DNA of 56,109 nt, from the NCBI RefSeq assembly GCF_019966495.1, contig NZ_JAIMIA010000026.1, positions 1 through 56,109 of the forward strand. The letters run 5' to 3'. Numbering within the stretch: the first letter of the stretch is position 1; every line of letters starts with the position of its first letter. The stretch comes from Tateyamaria pelophila (GTDB lineage: Bacteria; Pseudomonadota; Alphaproteobacteria; Rhodobacterales; Rhodobacteraceae). The position numbers and the translations under genes are program-made. This document shows, piece after piece, positions 26,253 to 35,475 of the stretch. The notes beneath the pieces are model-generated. The model ran no database searches. It was not told where the DNA came from and saw nothing but the letters and a program-made list of their open reading frames with translations.

Positions 26253-28148
26253 TTAGCCGACGAGATTATTGTCGTCGCGCTTGACCGTCACGATGGCCGA
26301 GCGGGGCAGGCTGCCTTCGCCATCCGGGAAGGGGCTGCCCGGGTGCTGGATGCCGACAAACATGGTCCGCCGATCTGTCGACCATGTCAGGCCGGTCACT
26401 TCGGAGCCGTTCGGGCCGGTCAGGAACCGCCGGATTTCGCCGGTGACAGGGTCGCCTGCGAGCATCTGGTTGTTCCCCATGCCCTCAAACTCGCCTTCGT
26501 TGCCGTCATCGCCATCGGTCTGGATCCACATGATGCCCGCGCTGTCGAACATCATCCCGTCGGGCGAGTTGAACATGTTGCCTTCGTTCACGTTGGACGA
26601 CCCTTTGTAGAGACCTTCCTGATTGGTGGGGTTGCCCGCCATCACGTAAAGATCCCACTCGAACGTGTTCGAGGCATGGTTATTGCCCGATGGACGCCAG
26701 CGCACGATTTGGCCGAAGTTGTTGGCATCCCGAGGGTTTGGACCGTTGGCAGATGTATCATCGCCACCGGCGTTCGGTGCCACACCCCGGTTCTTGTTAT
26801 TGGTCAGGCAGCAATACCCCTCGACCGCGCGCGGGTTCACCGCGACCCACTCGGGACGGTCCATCGTGGTTGCCCCAAGCTTGGACGCCGCCGTACGTGT
26901 AAAGATCGCGATTTCAGCTTCGGACATGCCTGTTGCCGCCGGTGTCAGCGCCATCCATTCGCCGCTCATGTCGTCATTGAATTTGGCGACATAAAGCTGA
27001 CCTTCGCTAAGCAGGGTCGAGGTGTCACCGCCTGGCACATACAGATCTCGGCTGAGCCACTTGTACATGAACTCGCCACGCTCGTCGTCCCCCATATAGA
27101 TGATCAGACGACCATCGGGCGACAGCGCATAGGCCGCGTTTTCATGCTTGAACCGTCCCAGAGCCGTATGCTTGACCGGGGTCGAGCTTGCATCCGATGG
27201 ATCGATTTCGACGATATATCCGACGCGGTGCGGCTCGTTCGGGTTCTGGCTCACGTCAAAGCGGGCGTCCCATTTGTGATAGTCGTAGCCCCAGCCATCC
27301 GGGCCGACGCCATAGCGGGAATATCCGGCGGCGGTGGCTTCGTCCGTTGGCATGTCGCCGGTTGCTCCGAAGTAACCGTTGAAGTTTTCCTCGCAGGTCA
27401 GATACGTGCCCCAGGGCGTGCGGCCGGCGCCGCAGTTGTTCATCGTGCCCAGCGACATTGTGCCCGATGGATCATCTGCGGTTTTCATCAGGTCATGGCC
27501 TGCCGCGGGCCCATCAATGGTCATGGGTGTGTTGTGCGTGATCCGGCGGTTGAACGGGCTGTCGACAACGACCGACCACCCCTCCGGGCCTTCTGCGAGT
27601 TCAAAGACAGTGACCCCCTGCAGGTTTTGCAGCAACAACACATCGTCGGCGTCTCTTGGAACCCCGTCTTCCGCGTTGGGCAGATTGGTCTTGCGGTTGG
27701 CGTATTCGCTGTTGACCGCGATCACCTCGTGCCCGTCGATATGGTAGAGTTCCATGCCGTCGGTATTTTCACCAAAAACGCGGTCGGAGCCTTCGGTTGG
27801 ATGGCCATTTACGGGGTCAAATTCTGGCGCATCGGAAAAGAGCGGATCGCCCCAGCGCACCAGTACATCCCAGTTGTAGCCTTCGGGGACGTGTACGGTA
27901 CCATCCGTTTGGATCGGCAGTTGGGCAAAGGCAAAGCGATCCGATTGCGAAGCCATCGCCGTCGTACCCTTGAGCATCGACGCGCCCATCACGGCGGCGC
28001 CCGATCCGAACGCAAGTGCCCCGCCCAGGAATCCACGGCGTGATATGGCGCGTTCTACGACATCGTCGAAATCATGGGTTTCGGGGCGTGGAAAGTTGAT
28101 CTCGTCCCACTCGTCGGCGGACAATTCGGCTGTATTCTGATCGATCAT
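26253..28148 (-). CDS. phoX: PhoX-family phosphatase (DUF839), Tat-exported
   Basis: This 631-aa protein carries a twin-arginine signal (ISRRGFLGGALAFG at residues about 35-48), unusually far from the start because about 30 acidic residues precede it, as is typical for PhoX. The mature beta-propeller contains conserved blocks NNCGAGRTPWGTYLTCEENFN, YGVGPDGWGYDYHKWDARFD and MGDDERGEFMYKW, where metal and phosphate ligands of Fe/Ca-dependent PhoX phosphatases lie. It is probably a periplasmic alkaline phosphatase, although DUF839 members include uncharacterised proteins. GAGAGAG precedes ATG 28148. No clear Pho box was recognised upstream. Confidence 0.88.
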   Translation of the reverse strand: MIDQNTAELSADEWDEINFPRPETHDFDDVVERAISRRGFLGGALAFGSGAAVMGASMLKGTTAMASQSDRFAFAQLPIQTDGTVHVPEGYNWDVLVRWGDPLFSDAPEFDPVNGHPTEGSDRVFGENTDGMELYHIDGHEVIAVNSEYANRKTNLPNAEDGVPRDADDVLLLQNLQGVTVFELAEGPEGWSVVVDSPFNRRITHNTPMTIDGPAAGHDLMKTADDPSGTMSLGTMNNCGAGRTPWGTYLTCEENFNGYFGATGDMPTDEATAAGYSRYGVGPDGWGYDYHKWDARFDVSQNPNEPHRVGYIVEIDPSDASSTPVKHTALGRFKHENAAYALSPDGRLIIYMGDDERGEFMYKWLSRDLYVPGGDTSTLLSEGQLYVAKFNDDMSGEWMALTPAATGMSEAEIAIFTRTAASKLGATTMDRPEWVAVNPRAVEGYCCLTNNKNRGVAPNAGGDDTSANGPNPRDANNFGQIVRWRPSGNNHASNTFEWDLYVMAGNPTNQEGLYKGSSNVNEGNMFNSPDGMMFDSAGIMWIQTDGDDGNEGEFEGMGNNQMLAGDPVTGEIRRFLTGPNGSEVTGLTWSTDRRTMFVGIQHPGSPFPDGEGSLPRSAIVTVKRDDNNLVG

Positions 28149-28534
28149 GGCTCTCTCTCTGTTGAATAGGTCCAGGCTAAAACAAGTCTGTAAGTCTCGT
28201 GACTCGCGCGGATATTATCGAAGTAGAGGCACAGATTTGTGACGTAAAACCCCTCTGCGAACATGAACCGTTCGGAAAGCGGTCAAGATCGCGCATGTTC
28301 ATGGTGGATTGACGCTGGCGTATGGGTCAAGCGCCGGCAATTCGCTGGCGGAAGTTCGCTTATAGCGAGAACCGAAAAGCTGATCTTGCAGTCTTATGTT
28401 TTCTGGGCTGGGATTCAGAATTCCAGTTGGCAAGGAAAAAGCGGCTGCATTTTCGGACCTTGCATCGTCCTGCGCTGACGGGCCCGTCACCATGAAATGA
28501 ATTTGCCACCAACCTGACTGACGACAAAAACAAA
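28149..28534. other. Intergenic region phoX / rpsU, no gene recognised
   Basis: About 385 bases contain the phoX promoter and the end of the rpsU transcript. Frames are short and no product is recognisable. No convincing repeated Pho-box-like motif was seen upstream of phoX. Confidence 0.4.
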
Positions 28535-28557
28535 CCCCCGCAGCATGGCTGCGAGGG
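28525..28557 (-). terminator. Rho-independent terminator of rpsU
   Basis: On the minus strand, CGCAGC-CAT-GCTGCG (28553-28539) forms a hairpin and is followed by GGGGTTTGTTTTTG (U-rich; T5 at 28530-28526), 31 nt beyond the rpsU stop. Confidence 0.8.
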
Positions 28558-28587
28558 CTGTAACTTTCAGAGCATTGCTCGGATGAT

Positions 28588-28794
28588 TTACATCATACCT
28601 TCGCGTTGCGCTTTTTTGCGTGCCAACTTACGAGCACGGCGGATCGCTTCAGCTTTCTCGCGCGCTTTTTTCTCGGAGGGCTTCTCGAAATGTTGCTTGA
28701 GCTTCATTTCGCGGAAAACGCCTTCGCGCTGCAGCTTTTTCTTCAGAGCGCGGAGCGCCTGATCGACATTGTTGTCGCGAACACTAACCTGCAT
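28588..28794 (-). CDS. rpsU: 30S ribosomal protein S21
   Basis: The 68-aa basic protein opens [20 protein letters not shown] and has the S21 core [22 protein letters not shown]21 binds near the 3' end of 16S rRNA and assists initiation. It is divergent from the COQ9 gene, an arrangement common in Alphaproteobacteria. A terminator follows at 28557-28525. Confidence 0.97.
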   Translation of the reverse strand: MQVSVRDNNVDQALRALKKKLQREGVFREMKLKQHFEKPSEKKAREKAEAIRRARKLARKKAQREGMM

Positions 28795-29112
28795 GTGGTT
28801 TTCACCACCTTTCTAGATATGAGTTGCAAGGATTTGCAGGAATTGGTCGCCTAACAAACTTTTCCGCAGTTGTCCAGCATTTTGCAGTCGGATCAAAAGG
28901 ACAAAACGTTGGCGGGTGGCCCTGCGGTCATGCCTGCCAAGACTGCCGTGCTCGCGTTCAGGTTGGCAAGCACCATATTCTGAACTGCTTTGCCGCTCAA
29001 AATATCATGGCCTTTAAGTCTGTTCGGTTTTGGCGGGCTTTCCACATGAAGGAAATGGCGGCGCGTTCTACGTGCTCTTGCCCGCATGGGCTGATCGCCC
29101 TAGGTGTATTCC
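28795..29112. other. Divergent intergenic region rpsU / coq9
   Basis: This is a 318-base spacer holding the two promoters. A minus-strand frame at 28893-29087 ends in a peptide with no recognisable family and no ribosome-binding site, so it is not called. Confidence 0.4.
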
Positions 29113-29805
29113 ATGACAGAAAACCCGAATGATAAAATTGATCGGTTGCTGGACGCTGCTTTGATGCATGTGCCCTTTGACGGCTGGTCCGAAGCAACTT
29201 TAAAAGCCGCTGCAAAAGATGCGGAAATCGACTTGGCGATGGTGCGGGCGCTCTGTCCGCGCGGTGCCCTTGATTTTGCGCTGGCCTATCATGCGCGGGG
29301 TGATGCCGCGATGATTGCGCGAATGAAATCGGGAGACTTGCCAGAACGGTTTCGCGACAAGATCGCGGCCGCGGTGCGGTTCCGCATCGAGGCGGTTACG
29401 GACAAGGAAGCTGTGCGCCGCGGTACGACGCTTTTTGCCTTGCCCATGCACGCGGCAGACGGGGCCAAGGCAATCTGGGGTACCGCCGACAAGATCTGGG
29501 ATACGCTGGGTGACCGTTCGGATGATGTGAACTGGTACACCAAACGCGCCACGTTGTCCGGCGTGTACAGTGCGACGGTTTTATATTGGCTGGGCGATGA
29601 CAGCATCGACAATCAGGCGACGTGGGAATTTCTGGACCGGCGGATCGAGGACGTGATGCGGATCGAGAAGGTCAAGGCGAAGGTCCGAGACAACAAGGCG
29701 CTGAGCGCACTCTTGACAGGACCGAACTGGTTGCTGAGCAAAGTCAGAGCGCCAATGAAGGTGCCGGATATTGATTTGCCAGGCAGTTGGGGACCGCGCC
29801 GGTAA
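29113..29805 (+). CDS. COQ9-family protein
   Basis: The 230-aa protein begins MTENPNDKIDRLLDAALMHVPFDGWSE, with the TetR-like helix-turn-helix-derived N-terminus and lipid-binding C-terminal domain of COQ9. In mitochondria COQ9 presents ubiquinone precursors to COQ7; bacterial members are expected to act in ubiquinone synthesis. ATG 29113 is preferred to GTG 29104 because the family N-terminus begins there. Two quinone oxidoreductase genes follow on the same strand. Confidence 0.88.
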   Translation: MTENPNDKIDRLLDAALMHVPFDGWSEATLKAAAKDAEIDLAMVRALCPRGALDFALAYHARGDAAMIARMKSGDLPERFRDKIAAAVRFRIEAVTDKEAVRRGTTLFALPMHAADGAKAIWGTADKIWDTLGDRSDDVNWYTKRATLSGVYSATVLYWLGDDSIDNQATWEFLDRRIEDVMRIEKVKAKVRDNKALSALLTGPNWLLSKVRAPMKVPDIDLPGSWGPRR

Positions 29806-29928
29806 TACAGGCGTCGCTGAAGCGCGCGCCTGACCTGCATCGTCGCCGACGGCATCGCGAGACTCATCACAATGGTTTTCATACCGCGCTGTGCTTGATA
29901 CCCAAAGGGCAGCAAAAAGGATGACCCG

Positions 29929-30915
29929 ATGACCACAGAAATGCGCGCCGTTGAAATCAGCAGCCATGGCGGACCGGAGGTGTTGAAACCCGTTTCGCGC
30001 CCGCGGCCCGTGCCTGGACACGGGCAGGTCGTCATTGAAGTTGCCTTTGCCGGCGTGAATCGTCCCGACGCCTTGCAACGCGCGGGTCTCTACAATCCGC
30101 CTGACGGCGCAAGTGATCTGCCGGGCCTTGAAGCGTCCGGCACCATCTCGGCTGTTGGTACCGGCGTCAGTGAATGGGCGGTGGGCGACCAAGTTTGCGC
30201 GTTATTGCCCGGTGGCGGCTATGCCGAATATGTGGCGACCCCCGCGGCCCATTGCCTGCCGGTGCCCGAAGGATTGAGTTTGAAAGAGGCGGCTTGCCTG
30301 CCAGAGACCTTTTTCACCGTCTGGTCCAACGTTTTTATGCGCGGTGGCCTGAAGGGCGGAGAGCGGTTTTTGGTCCATGGCGGATCCAGCGGGATTGGTA
30401 CAACTGCGATACAGTTGGCGCACCATTTCGGCGCGCGCGTTTTTGTGACGGCCGGATCGGATGAGAAATGCCAGGCGTGCCGAGGCTTGGGCGCGGAGAT
30501 CGCGATCAATTATCGGGACGCCGATTTTGTTGAGGTGGTAAAGGCGGAGGGTGGAGCGGATCTTATCCTCGATATGGTTGGCGGGCCCTACATTCCGCGC
30601 AACCTGAGTGCTCTGGCGGATGATGGGCGTTTGGTTCAGATCGCGTTTCTACAAGGTCCGAAGGTCGAGTTGAATTTCGTACAGCTCATGACCCGCCGCC
30701 TTACGATGACGGGCAGCACCTTGCGCCCGCAAAGCGACCTTGCCAAGGCGCGAATCGCGCAAGATCTGCGTGAAGCGGTTTGGCCGCTATTGGCGGCGCG
30801 CCGCATTGGCCCCGTCATGGATTCGGAATTTGCGTTGGCCGATGCCGCTGACGCGCATGCGCGCATGGAGAGCAGCGGCCATATTGGAAAAATCGTTTTG
30901 GACGTCGCGGGCTGA
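29929..30915 (+). CDS. PIG3-family NAD(P)H quinone oxidoreductase
   Basis: The 328-aa medium-chain reductase is of the zinc-free type. The GroES-like domain contains FAGVNRPDALQRAGLYNPP and LPGLEASGTI, the PIG3 (TP53I3) signature. The nucleotide fold is FLVHGGSSGIGTTAIQLA at about 145-162. No zinc-ligand cysteines are present. It probably reduces quinones or other electrophiles in the cytoplasm. AAGGATG precedes ATG 29929. Two hairpins and a dispersed repeat separate it from a second family member downstream. Confidence 0.88.
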   Translation: MTTEMRAVEISSHGGPEVLKPVSRPRPVPGHGQVVIEVAFAGVNRPDALQRAGLYNPPDGASDLPGLEASGTISAVGTGVSEWAVGDQVCALLPGGGYAEYVATPAAHCLPVPEGLSLKEAACLPETFFTVWSNVFMRGGLKGGERFLVHGGSSGIGTTAIQLAHHFGARVFVTAGSDEKCQACRGLGAEIAINYRDADFVEVVKAEGGADLILDMVGGPYIPRNLSALADDGRLVQIAFLQGPKVELNFVQLMTRRLTMTGSTLRPQSDLAKARIAQDLREAVWPLLAARRIGPVMDSEFALADAADAHARMESSGHIGKIVLDVAG

Positions 30916-30998
30916 GAAAATTCGGCGAATTTTCTTGGGGGCGTTGCCCCCCGGCCTTTGGCCTCCCCCCAGAGTTTAACCGGCAAAATGAAGAAGGA
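30916..30998 (+). repeat. Tandem hairpins and dispersed repeat, copy 2
   Basis: Immediately after the stop, GAAAATTC-GGC-GAATTTTC (30916-30934) is followed by GGGGGC-GTT-GCCCCC (30937-30951), then GGCCTTTGGCCTCCCCCC and GAGTTTAACCGGCAAAATG, ending in AAGAAGGA. The last part supplies the ribosome-binding site of the gene starting at 31006. The order of parts matches copy 1 at 23643-23700. Confidence 0.6.
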
Positions 30999-31005
30999 TC
31001 AGAGC

Positions 31006-31980
31006 ATGGCTAAGACTGCAATTATTGAGGGCCATGGTGGCCCGGAGCAATTTCGGATCGTGGACCGCCCTGTGGGCGCGCCTGGGCCGGGAGAAATCTG
31101 CATCGCACATAAGGCGATCGGTTTGAACTTCATCGATGTTTACCAACGCACGGGCTTGTATCCGATGGAATTGCCGCACGCATTGGGTATGGAAGCCGCG
31201 GGCGTTATTGAGGCTGTGGGTGAGGGCGTGACGCATTTGGCAGCCGGTGATCGCGCGGCCTATGCCGCGATGCCGCCCGGTGCCTATGCCGAAGCCCGCG
31301 TGATGCCGGCCGCACATGTCGTGAAACTGCCGGACGAGGTGCCGTTTGACGTTGCTGCCGCCATGATGCTCAAGGGGTTGACGACGGAGTACCTGTTTCA
31401 TCGCACCACGCCGATCAGCGCAGGTGATACCGTCTTGTTTCAGGCCGCTGCCGGTGGCGTCGGCTTGATTGCATGCCAGTGGGCGAAGTCGGAGGGCATT
31501 ACCCTGATTGGCACTGCGGGCGGCCCTGAGAAGTGTCGGATGGCGTTGGAAAATGGCGCGGCGCATTGCATTGACTACAAAGCTGAGGATTTTGTGCCCG
31601 TGGTGCGTGACCTCACAGGGGGGAACGGCGTCGATGTGGTCATGGACGCAGTCGGAAAGGATACCTTTGACGGCTCGCTCGATTGTTTGAAACCGTTGGG
31701 CATGTTCATTTCCTTTGGCAATGCGTCTGGTCCGGTTCCGCCGTTGAACATCGGAATTCTGGGGCAGAAAGGATCGCTCAAGATCACGCGCCCGACGCTG
31801 TTTACACATATTAGCGCGCCCGAAACTCTGCGTGCCATGGCGGAGCGATTGTTTGAAAAAGTTGTGAAGGGCGATGTCACTTTGCGTATCGATCAGCGGT
31901 TCAAGCTGGACGATATTGCGGATGCCCACCGGGCTTTGGAGGCGCGTCAGACGACGGGCTCGACCGTGATCGAGCTTTAG
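31006..31980 (+). CDS. qor: NADPH:quinone oxidoreductase (zeta-crystallin type)
   Basis: The 324-aa zinc-free medium-chain reductase shows IGLNFIDVYQRTGLYP, LGMEAAGVIEAVG and the NADPH fold VLFQAAAGGVGLIACQWAK at about 143-161, all characteristic of Qor. ATG 31006 is chosen for the AAGGA site upstream and the family start MAKTAIIEGHGG. It is paralogous to the PIG3-type gene upstream. The stop overlaps that of the convergent RNase T2 gene by 4 nt. Confidence 0.92.
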   Translation: MAKTAIIEGHGGPEQFRIVDRPVGAPGPGEICIAHKAIGLNFIDVYQRTGLYPMELPHALGMEAAGVIEAVGEGVTHLAAGDRAAYAAMPPGAYAEARVMPAAHVVKLPDEVPFDVAAAMMLKGLTTEYLFHRTTPISAGDTVLFQAAAGGVGLIACQWAKSEGITLIGTAGGPEKCRMALENGAAHCIDYKAEDFVPVVRDLTGGNGVDVVMDAVGKDTFDGSLDCLKPLGMFISFGNASGPVPPLNIGILGQKGSLKITRPTLFTHISAPETLRAMAERLFEKVVKGDVTLRIDQRFKLDDIADAHRALEARQTTGSTVIEL

Positions 31981-32606
31981 CGCACTGGCGTAAATACCGC
32001 GTCGCGCGCGGTGCAATCGCGTACAACGTCCTGCCCGCAAGGGACAGGTTCAAGCGTGCGCGACAAGCAAATTCGGGCCTCCTGGATATGTCCGGCGCGG
32101 CAGGTGATGGTGACACCATCCCGCTGAAACTCTGGATTGGATTGCAGGAATGCGTCTTCAACGACGGATGCGGGCAATTTCACGGTCTGGTCCAACTGCC
32201 GAAACACGGGCGGTCGGACGACGCGTCCGTAGGCTTCGCGCGACAAGGCGTAGTAAGCGGGCGCGGAGAGTCCTGTGCAGGTGCCGTGTTTCTTCCATTG
32301 ATGCCATGCGAGGCCGCCGGTGCCCATGATGTCGGCCATGTCCGCCGTCATACGTCGTGATGGGGGCCGTTCGCCGGATTGGCAATACGAAGGGTAGCCG
32401 CGATGAAATTGGGGCCAGAGCCCATGCAGGATCCATCCATGATCGTGACGTGCGTCGCATTGCTCGGACCCGCGTGCATCGCCCTCATAGGCACACCAGT
32501 TTGGCGACCAGCTCAGGCTGAGGACGTAATAGTCGAATTCACCTGCTCTTTCTCCGTCGCTCAGGGCGGGCAGAGCCATCATCAGCCAGATCAAGAGCGC
32601 ACGCAT
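31977..32606 (-). CDS. Ribonuclease T2 family protein
   Basis: The 209-aa exported endoribonuclease has a signal peptide at residues 1-18 (MRALLIWLMMALPALSDG). Both active-site blocks are present: CAS1 HGWILHGLWPQ and CAS2 WHQWKKHGTC, providing the two catalytic His, the Glu/Trp environment and Lys. Cys pairs fit the T2 disulfides. It cleaves single-stranded RNA through 2',3'-cyclic phosphates, probably in the periplasm for nutrient scavenging. AAGGAAAG precedes ATG 32606. Such cyclic products are substrates of CpdB-type enzymes, one of which is encoded at 38128-39969. Confidence 0.92.
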   Translation of the reverse strand: MRALLIWLMMALPALSDGERAGEFDYYVLSLSWSPNWCAYEGDARGSEQCDARHDHGWILHGLWPQFHRGYPSYCQSGERPPSRRMTADMADIMGTGGLAWHQWKKHGTCTGLSAPAYYALSREAYGRVVRPPVFRQLDQTVKLPASVVEDAFLQSNPEFQRDGVTITCRAGHIQEARICLSRTLEPVPCGQDVVRDCTARDAVFTPVR

Positions 32607-32733
32607 TGGGCTTTCCTTTTTCATCCGTGGCGACTATATCCCACTCAAGTTCCCCCACAACGGAAACCCGCCTTGGATGCCAAGGCCGCCTATTTCAGGC
32701 GACGGGAAAGATATGCGCGAAGGAGCACGCAAC

Positions 32734-33489
32734 ATGGCAAAACCGATCATGGCCAAAGCCACCGCCGTCTGGCTGGTGGACAATACGACATTGAGTTTCA
32801 AGCAGATCGCCGATTTCGTCGAGATGCACGAACTGGAAGTTCAGGGTATTGCCGACGGTGATGTGGCCGCGGGCGTCAAAGGCTTTGATCCTGTGACAAA
32901 CAATCAGCTGACACAGGACGAGATCGACGCGGCGGAGAAAAACCCGCTTCACCGGCTGACGTTGAAATTCAACGCCGCTGCCGTTGGCGAGGAAAAACGC
33001 CGGGGCCCCCGCTACACTCCGCTGTCCAAGCGGCAGGACCGCCCGGCTGCGATCTATTGGTTGGTCAAGTTCCATCCGGAGTTGACCGATGGTCAGATCT
33101 CCAAGTTGGTTGGCACCACCAAACCGACGATCCAGTCGATTCGCGAGCGTACACACTGGAACATTTCCAACATCCAGCCGGTTGATCCCGTCGCCCTTGG
33201 TCTGACCAAGCAGTCCGAACTCGACGCCGCTGTGCAAAAGGCCGCCGCCAAGAAAGCCGCTGATGCGCCTGTGATGACGGATGATGAACGCCGCAAACTG
33301 GTCAGCACCGAGCAGAGCCTCGGCATGGAGTCCGAGCCCAAGATACCAACGGCGATTGAAGGGCTGGAGACATTCTCTCTCTCCATGGATGTGGACGACG
33401 ACGAGGAAGAAGAATCAACGCTTGTTGACGCCGATAGCCTGTTCAACCTGCCCAAGGGCGGCAAAGACGACGAAGATGAACAGCCGTGA
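32734..33489 (+). CDS. trcR: Cell-cycle transcriptional regulator TrcR (DUF1013)
   Basis: The 251-aa protein starts MAKPIMAKATAVWLVDNT. AAGGAG lies 8-9 nt before ATG 32734. DUF1013 is a conserved alphaproteobacterial family with helix-turn-helix character (LTDGQISKLVGTTKPTIQSIR at about 116-136) reported to act in cell-cycle transcription. The C-terminus is strongly acidic (DVDDDEEEES), as in relatives. A rho-independent terminator follows 42 nt after the stop. Confidence 0.9.
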   Translation: MAKPIMAKATAVWLVDNTTLSFKQIADFVEMHELEVQGIADGDVAAGVKGFDPVTNNQLTQDEIDAAEKNPLHRLTLKFNAAAVGEEKRRGPRYTPLSKRQDRPAAIYWLVKFHPELTDGQISKLVGTTKPTIQSIRERTHWNISNIQPVDPVALGLTKQSELDAAVQKAAAKKAADAPVMTDDERRKLVSTEQSLGMESEPKIPTAIEGLETFSLSMDVDDDEEEESTLVDADSLFNLPKGGKDDEDEQP

Positions 33490-33530
33490 TCTGATCGTCA
33501 TTGCCGACGGAAATCGTCTTTGGATTTGAA

Positions 33531-33566
33531 GTGGGCGCGCCTGGAGAAAGGCGCGCACGTTTTTTT
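33531..33566 (+). terminator. Rho-independent terminator of trcR
   Basis: GCGCGCC pairs with GGCGCGC around an 8-nt loop (about 33535-33557), extended by two pairs past a bulge and followed by T7 at 33560-33566. Confidence 0.8.
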
Positions 33567-34014
33567 CAAAATCACCTGACAAACCAATACGCATCTGTAC
33601 CGGAGGCAACGGTTGTACCTGTGGTTTGTGACCTGCACAGTGACAGGATATCTGCGCGTGATACTGCCGTGTCGGCGGCAGAGGTCGGCGACAGTGTCTA
33701 TGGCGAGGACCTGACCGTCGATCGGCAGGAGGCCGTTCCGGCCGCCATCAAGGACAGTAGCGATCCGCGCCAGGCCGCGACTTGGTTGGTCGCGCTTGAG
33801 ACCCCCCATTTGGGGACGTCCCGTGCCTCTATCGCCGTTTCAGCCCGTCGCGCATGAGGGGCTGCGTGTTGCAATCTTCAATTTTGAAACGGTTTTTGGC
33901 TGAAGCAAGGTTTGGCGGCGCAGTTGGGTTGTCATGGACACTCTTTCCCTTCATCTTTTGCATGAACAGCCATGGTACTCCCACATGTGTGGCAATGATA
34001 AGGAAGGACTGACA
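33567..34014. other. Intergenic region with a coding-like but uncalled frame
   Basis: A plus-strand frame running to a stop at 33857 has GC-rich third positions and a protein-like composition (SAAEVGDSVYGEDLTVDRQ) but no credible start. The only upstream option, TTG 33501, lies before the trcR terminator. It may be the tail of a decayed gene. No family is recognised. AAGGA near 34005 serves the next gene. Confidence 0.3.
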
Positions 34015-34440
34015 ATGCATCCGACCGAAAAAATCGTGCGGCAATTTCATGAATCGTGGGATATGCGGGACCCGGAACGCGGCGCCGCCGTGATCGCGGA
34101 AGATTGCGATTTCGAAGATATTGCCCGCGCCGAGAAGCTGCCGGGGAAAGACGCTTACAAGGCGGACTATCATCGCTGGCGCGAGGCGTTTCCGGACGGG
34201 CTTTGCAAGGTTGAAAACGTGATCGTCAGCCAATGCGGGGAATGGGCGACGGTCGAATTTCGAAACACCGGCACGCATACAGGTGTTTTGCGTTCTAGTC
34301 TTGGAGATTTCGCACCCACCGGCAAGCGGGCGGAGGTCCGTTATTGCTCGGTCATGCGGGTCAGGGACGGACTGGTTGTCGAAGGGCGAGATTATTATGA
34401 CAGTGCGACGATCGTCCGCCAGCTGGGGTTGAGCGGCTAA
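34015..34440 (+). CDS. SnoaL-like / NTF2-fold ester cyclase family protein
   Basis: The 141-aa cytoplasmic protein has features of the NTF2-like SnoaL fold: TEKIVRQFHESWDMRDPERGAAV, then DYHRWREAFPDG, EWATVEFRNTGTHTG and VMRVRDGLVVEGRDYYD. Members include polyketide cyclases and many unassigned proteins, so the substrate cannot be named. ATG 34015 is chosen for the AAGGA site 5-10 nt upstream. It is convergent with recR, 6 nt apart. Confidence 0.82.
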   Translation: MHPTEKIVRQFHESWDMRDPERGAAVIAEDCDFEDIARAEKLPGKDAYKADYHRWREAFPDGLCKVENVIVSQCGEWATVEFRNTGTHTGVLRSSLGDFAPTGKRAEVRYCSVMRVRDGLVVEGRDYYDSATIVRQLGLSG

Positions 34441-34446
34441 GCTCGT

Positions 34447-35052
34447 TCAGACCGACTTGCGCGCTCTGAGCGCTGCGGTGATCGTACCGTCGTCCAGATA
34501 ATCCAACTCGCCGCCGATTGGCACGCCTTGCGCGAGGGAAGTGAGCGACACCTGTCCGTCAAGCTGGTCGGCGATGTAGTGGGCCGTGGTTTGGCCGTCA
34601 ATTGTGGCGTTCAGGGCCAGTATCACTTCGGTGATATTCTCGGTCGCCACCCGGTCGATCAAGCGCGGGATGCGCAGTTCCGATGGGCCGATGGCGTCCA
34701 GCGCAGATAACGTGCCGCCCAGAACGTGATAGCGCCCCTTGAACGAACCGGAGCGTTCCATGGCCCAGAGGTCGGCGACATCTTCGACGACGCAAAGCTC
34801 GCCAGTGGCCCGCTTTTCCGAGACACAGATATCGCAGACGTCCGCCGTGCCCACATTGCCGCAGTTCAGGCATTCCCGCGCGGTGGCGGCCACCGTCTGC
34901 ATCATGTCTGCCAGCGGTGTGAGCAACAGGGCGCGCTTGCGGATCAGATGCAGCACCGCGCGCCGGGCCGAACGCGGGCCGAGGCCCGGCAGTTTGGCCA
35001 TCAAGTCGATCAGGGCGTCGATGTCGCGTGTGCTGCTCAAATGACATTCCAT
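34447..35052 (-). CDS. recR: Recombination mediator RecR
   Basis: The 201-aa protein is a partner of RecF/RecO in loading RecA at gaps. It has the N-terminal helix-hairpin-helix ([20 protein letters not shown]), a C4 zinc finger ([16 protein letters not shown]) at about 62-77 and a Toprim domain ([34 protein letters not shown]). ATG 35052 has no strong ribosome-binding site; a TTG at 35040 is the alternative. It follows ybaB in the conserved dnaX-ybaB-recR order. Confidence 0.96.
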   Translation of the reverse strand: MECHLSSTRDIDALIDLMAKLPGLGPRSARRAVLHLIRKRALLLTPLADMMQTVAATARECLNCGNVGTADVCDICVSEKRATGELCVVEDVADLWAMERSGSFKGRYHVLGGTLSALDAIGPSELRIPRLIDRVATENITEVILALNATIDGQTTAHYIADQLDGQVSLTSLAQGVPIGGELDYLDDGTITAALRARKSV

Positions 35053-35060
35053 GATGCGCG

Positions 35061-35100
35061 GGAGGGAGCCTCCGGCGGGAGTTTACTTGGCAAGATGAAG
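35061..35100 (+). repeat. Dispersed repeat, copy 3 (short form)
   Basis: GGAGG-GAG-CCTCC (35061-35073) is followed by GGCGGGAGTTTACTTGGC and AAGATGAAG. The tail GAGTTTA...GGCAA-A/G-ATGAAG matches copy 2 at 30972-30993. It lies between ybaB and recR. Confidence 0.5.
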
Positions 35101-35113
35101 CAATGGGTTCATC

Positions 35114-35458
35114 CTAGAACGGAAGCTTCATGCCCGCAGGCAGGCCAAGCCCTTCGGTCAGCTTCCCCATTTCTTCCTGCGCTTTTTCGCTTGCCTTGAC
35201 TTGCGCGTCCTTGATGGCGGCGAGGATCAGGTCTTCGACCACTTCCTTGTCGTCGCCGTTGAAGATCGAAGGGTCGATGTCCAGCGCTGTCAACTCGCCT
35301 TTGGCAGTGGCCGTCGCTTTGACAAGCCCTGCGCCGCTCTCGCCGGTGACCATGACGTTTTGCAGGTCCTCTTGCATTTCGGCCATCTTGGTCTGCATTT
35401 CCTGTGCTTTTTTCATCATCCCGGCCATATCGCCGAGACCGCCTAAACCTTTGAGCAT
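35114..35458 (-). CDS. ybaB: YbaB/EbfC family nucleoid-associated protein
   Basis: The 114-aa DNA-binding protein has the YbaB pattern: MLKGLGGLGDMAGMMKKAQ, then a coiled helix (QEMQTKMAEMQEDLQ), and GLVKATATAKGELTALDIDPS. It forms dimers that bind DNA without strong specificity. Its frame extends far upstream, but the family N-terminus fixes the start at ATG 35458. It lies between dnaX and recR. Confidence 0.95.
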   Translation of the reverse strand: MLKGLGGLGDMAGMMKKAQEMQTKMAEMQEDLQNVMVTGESGAGLVKATATAKGELTALDIDPSIFNGDDKEVVEDLILAAIKDAQVKASEKAQEEMGKLTEGLGLPAGMKLPF

Positions 35459-35475
35459 GTGTTCGTCTCCAAGTG

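Noticed and set aside
26205-28043. 612-codon open frame antisense to phoX
   Set aside because: It is a mirror of strong GC-rich codon bias; the phoX strand has the Tat signal and conserved blocks, and the antisense product has no recognisable family.
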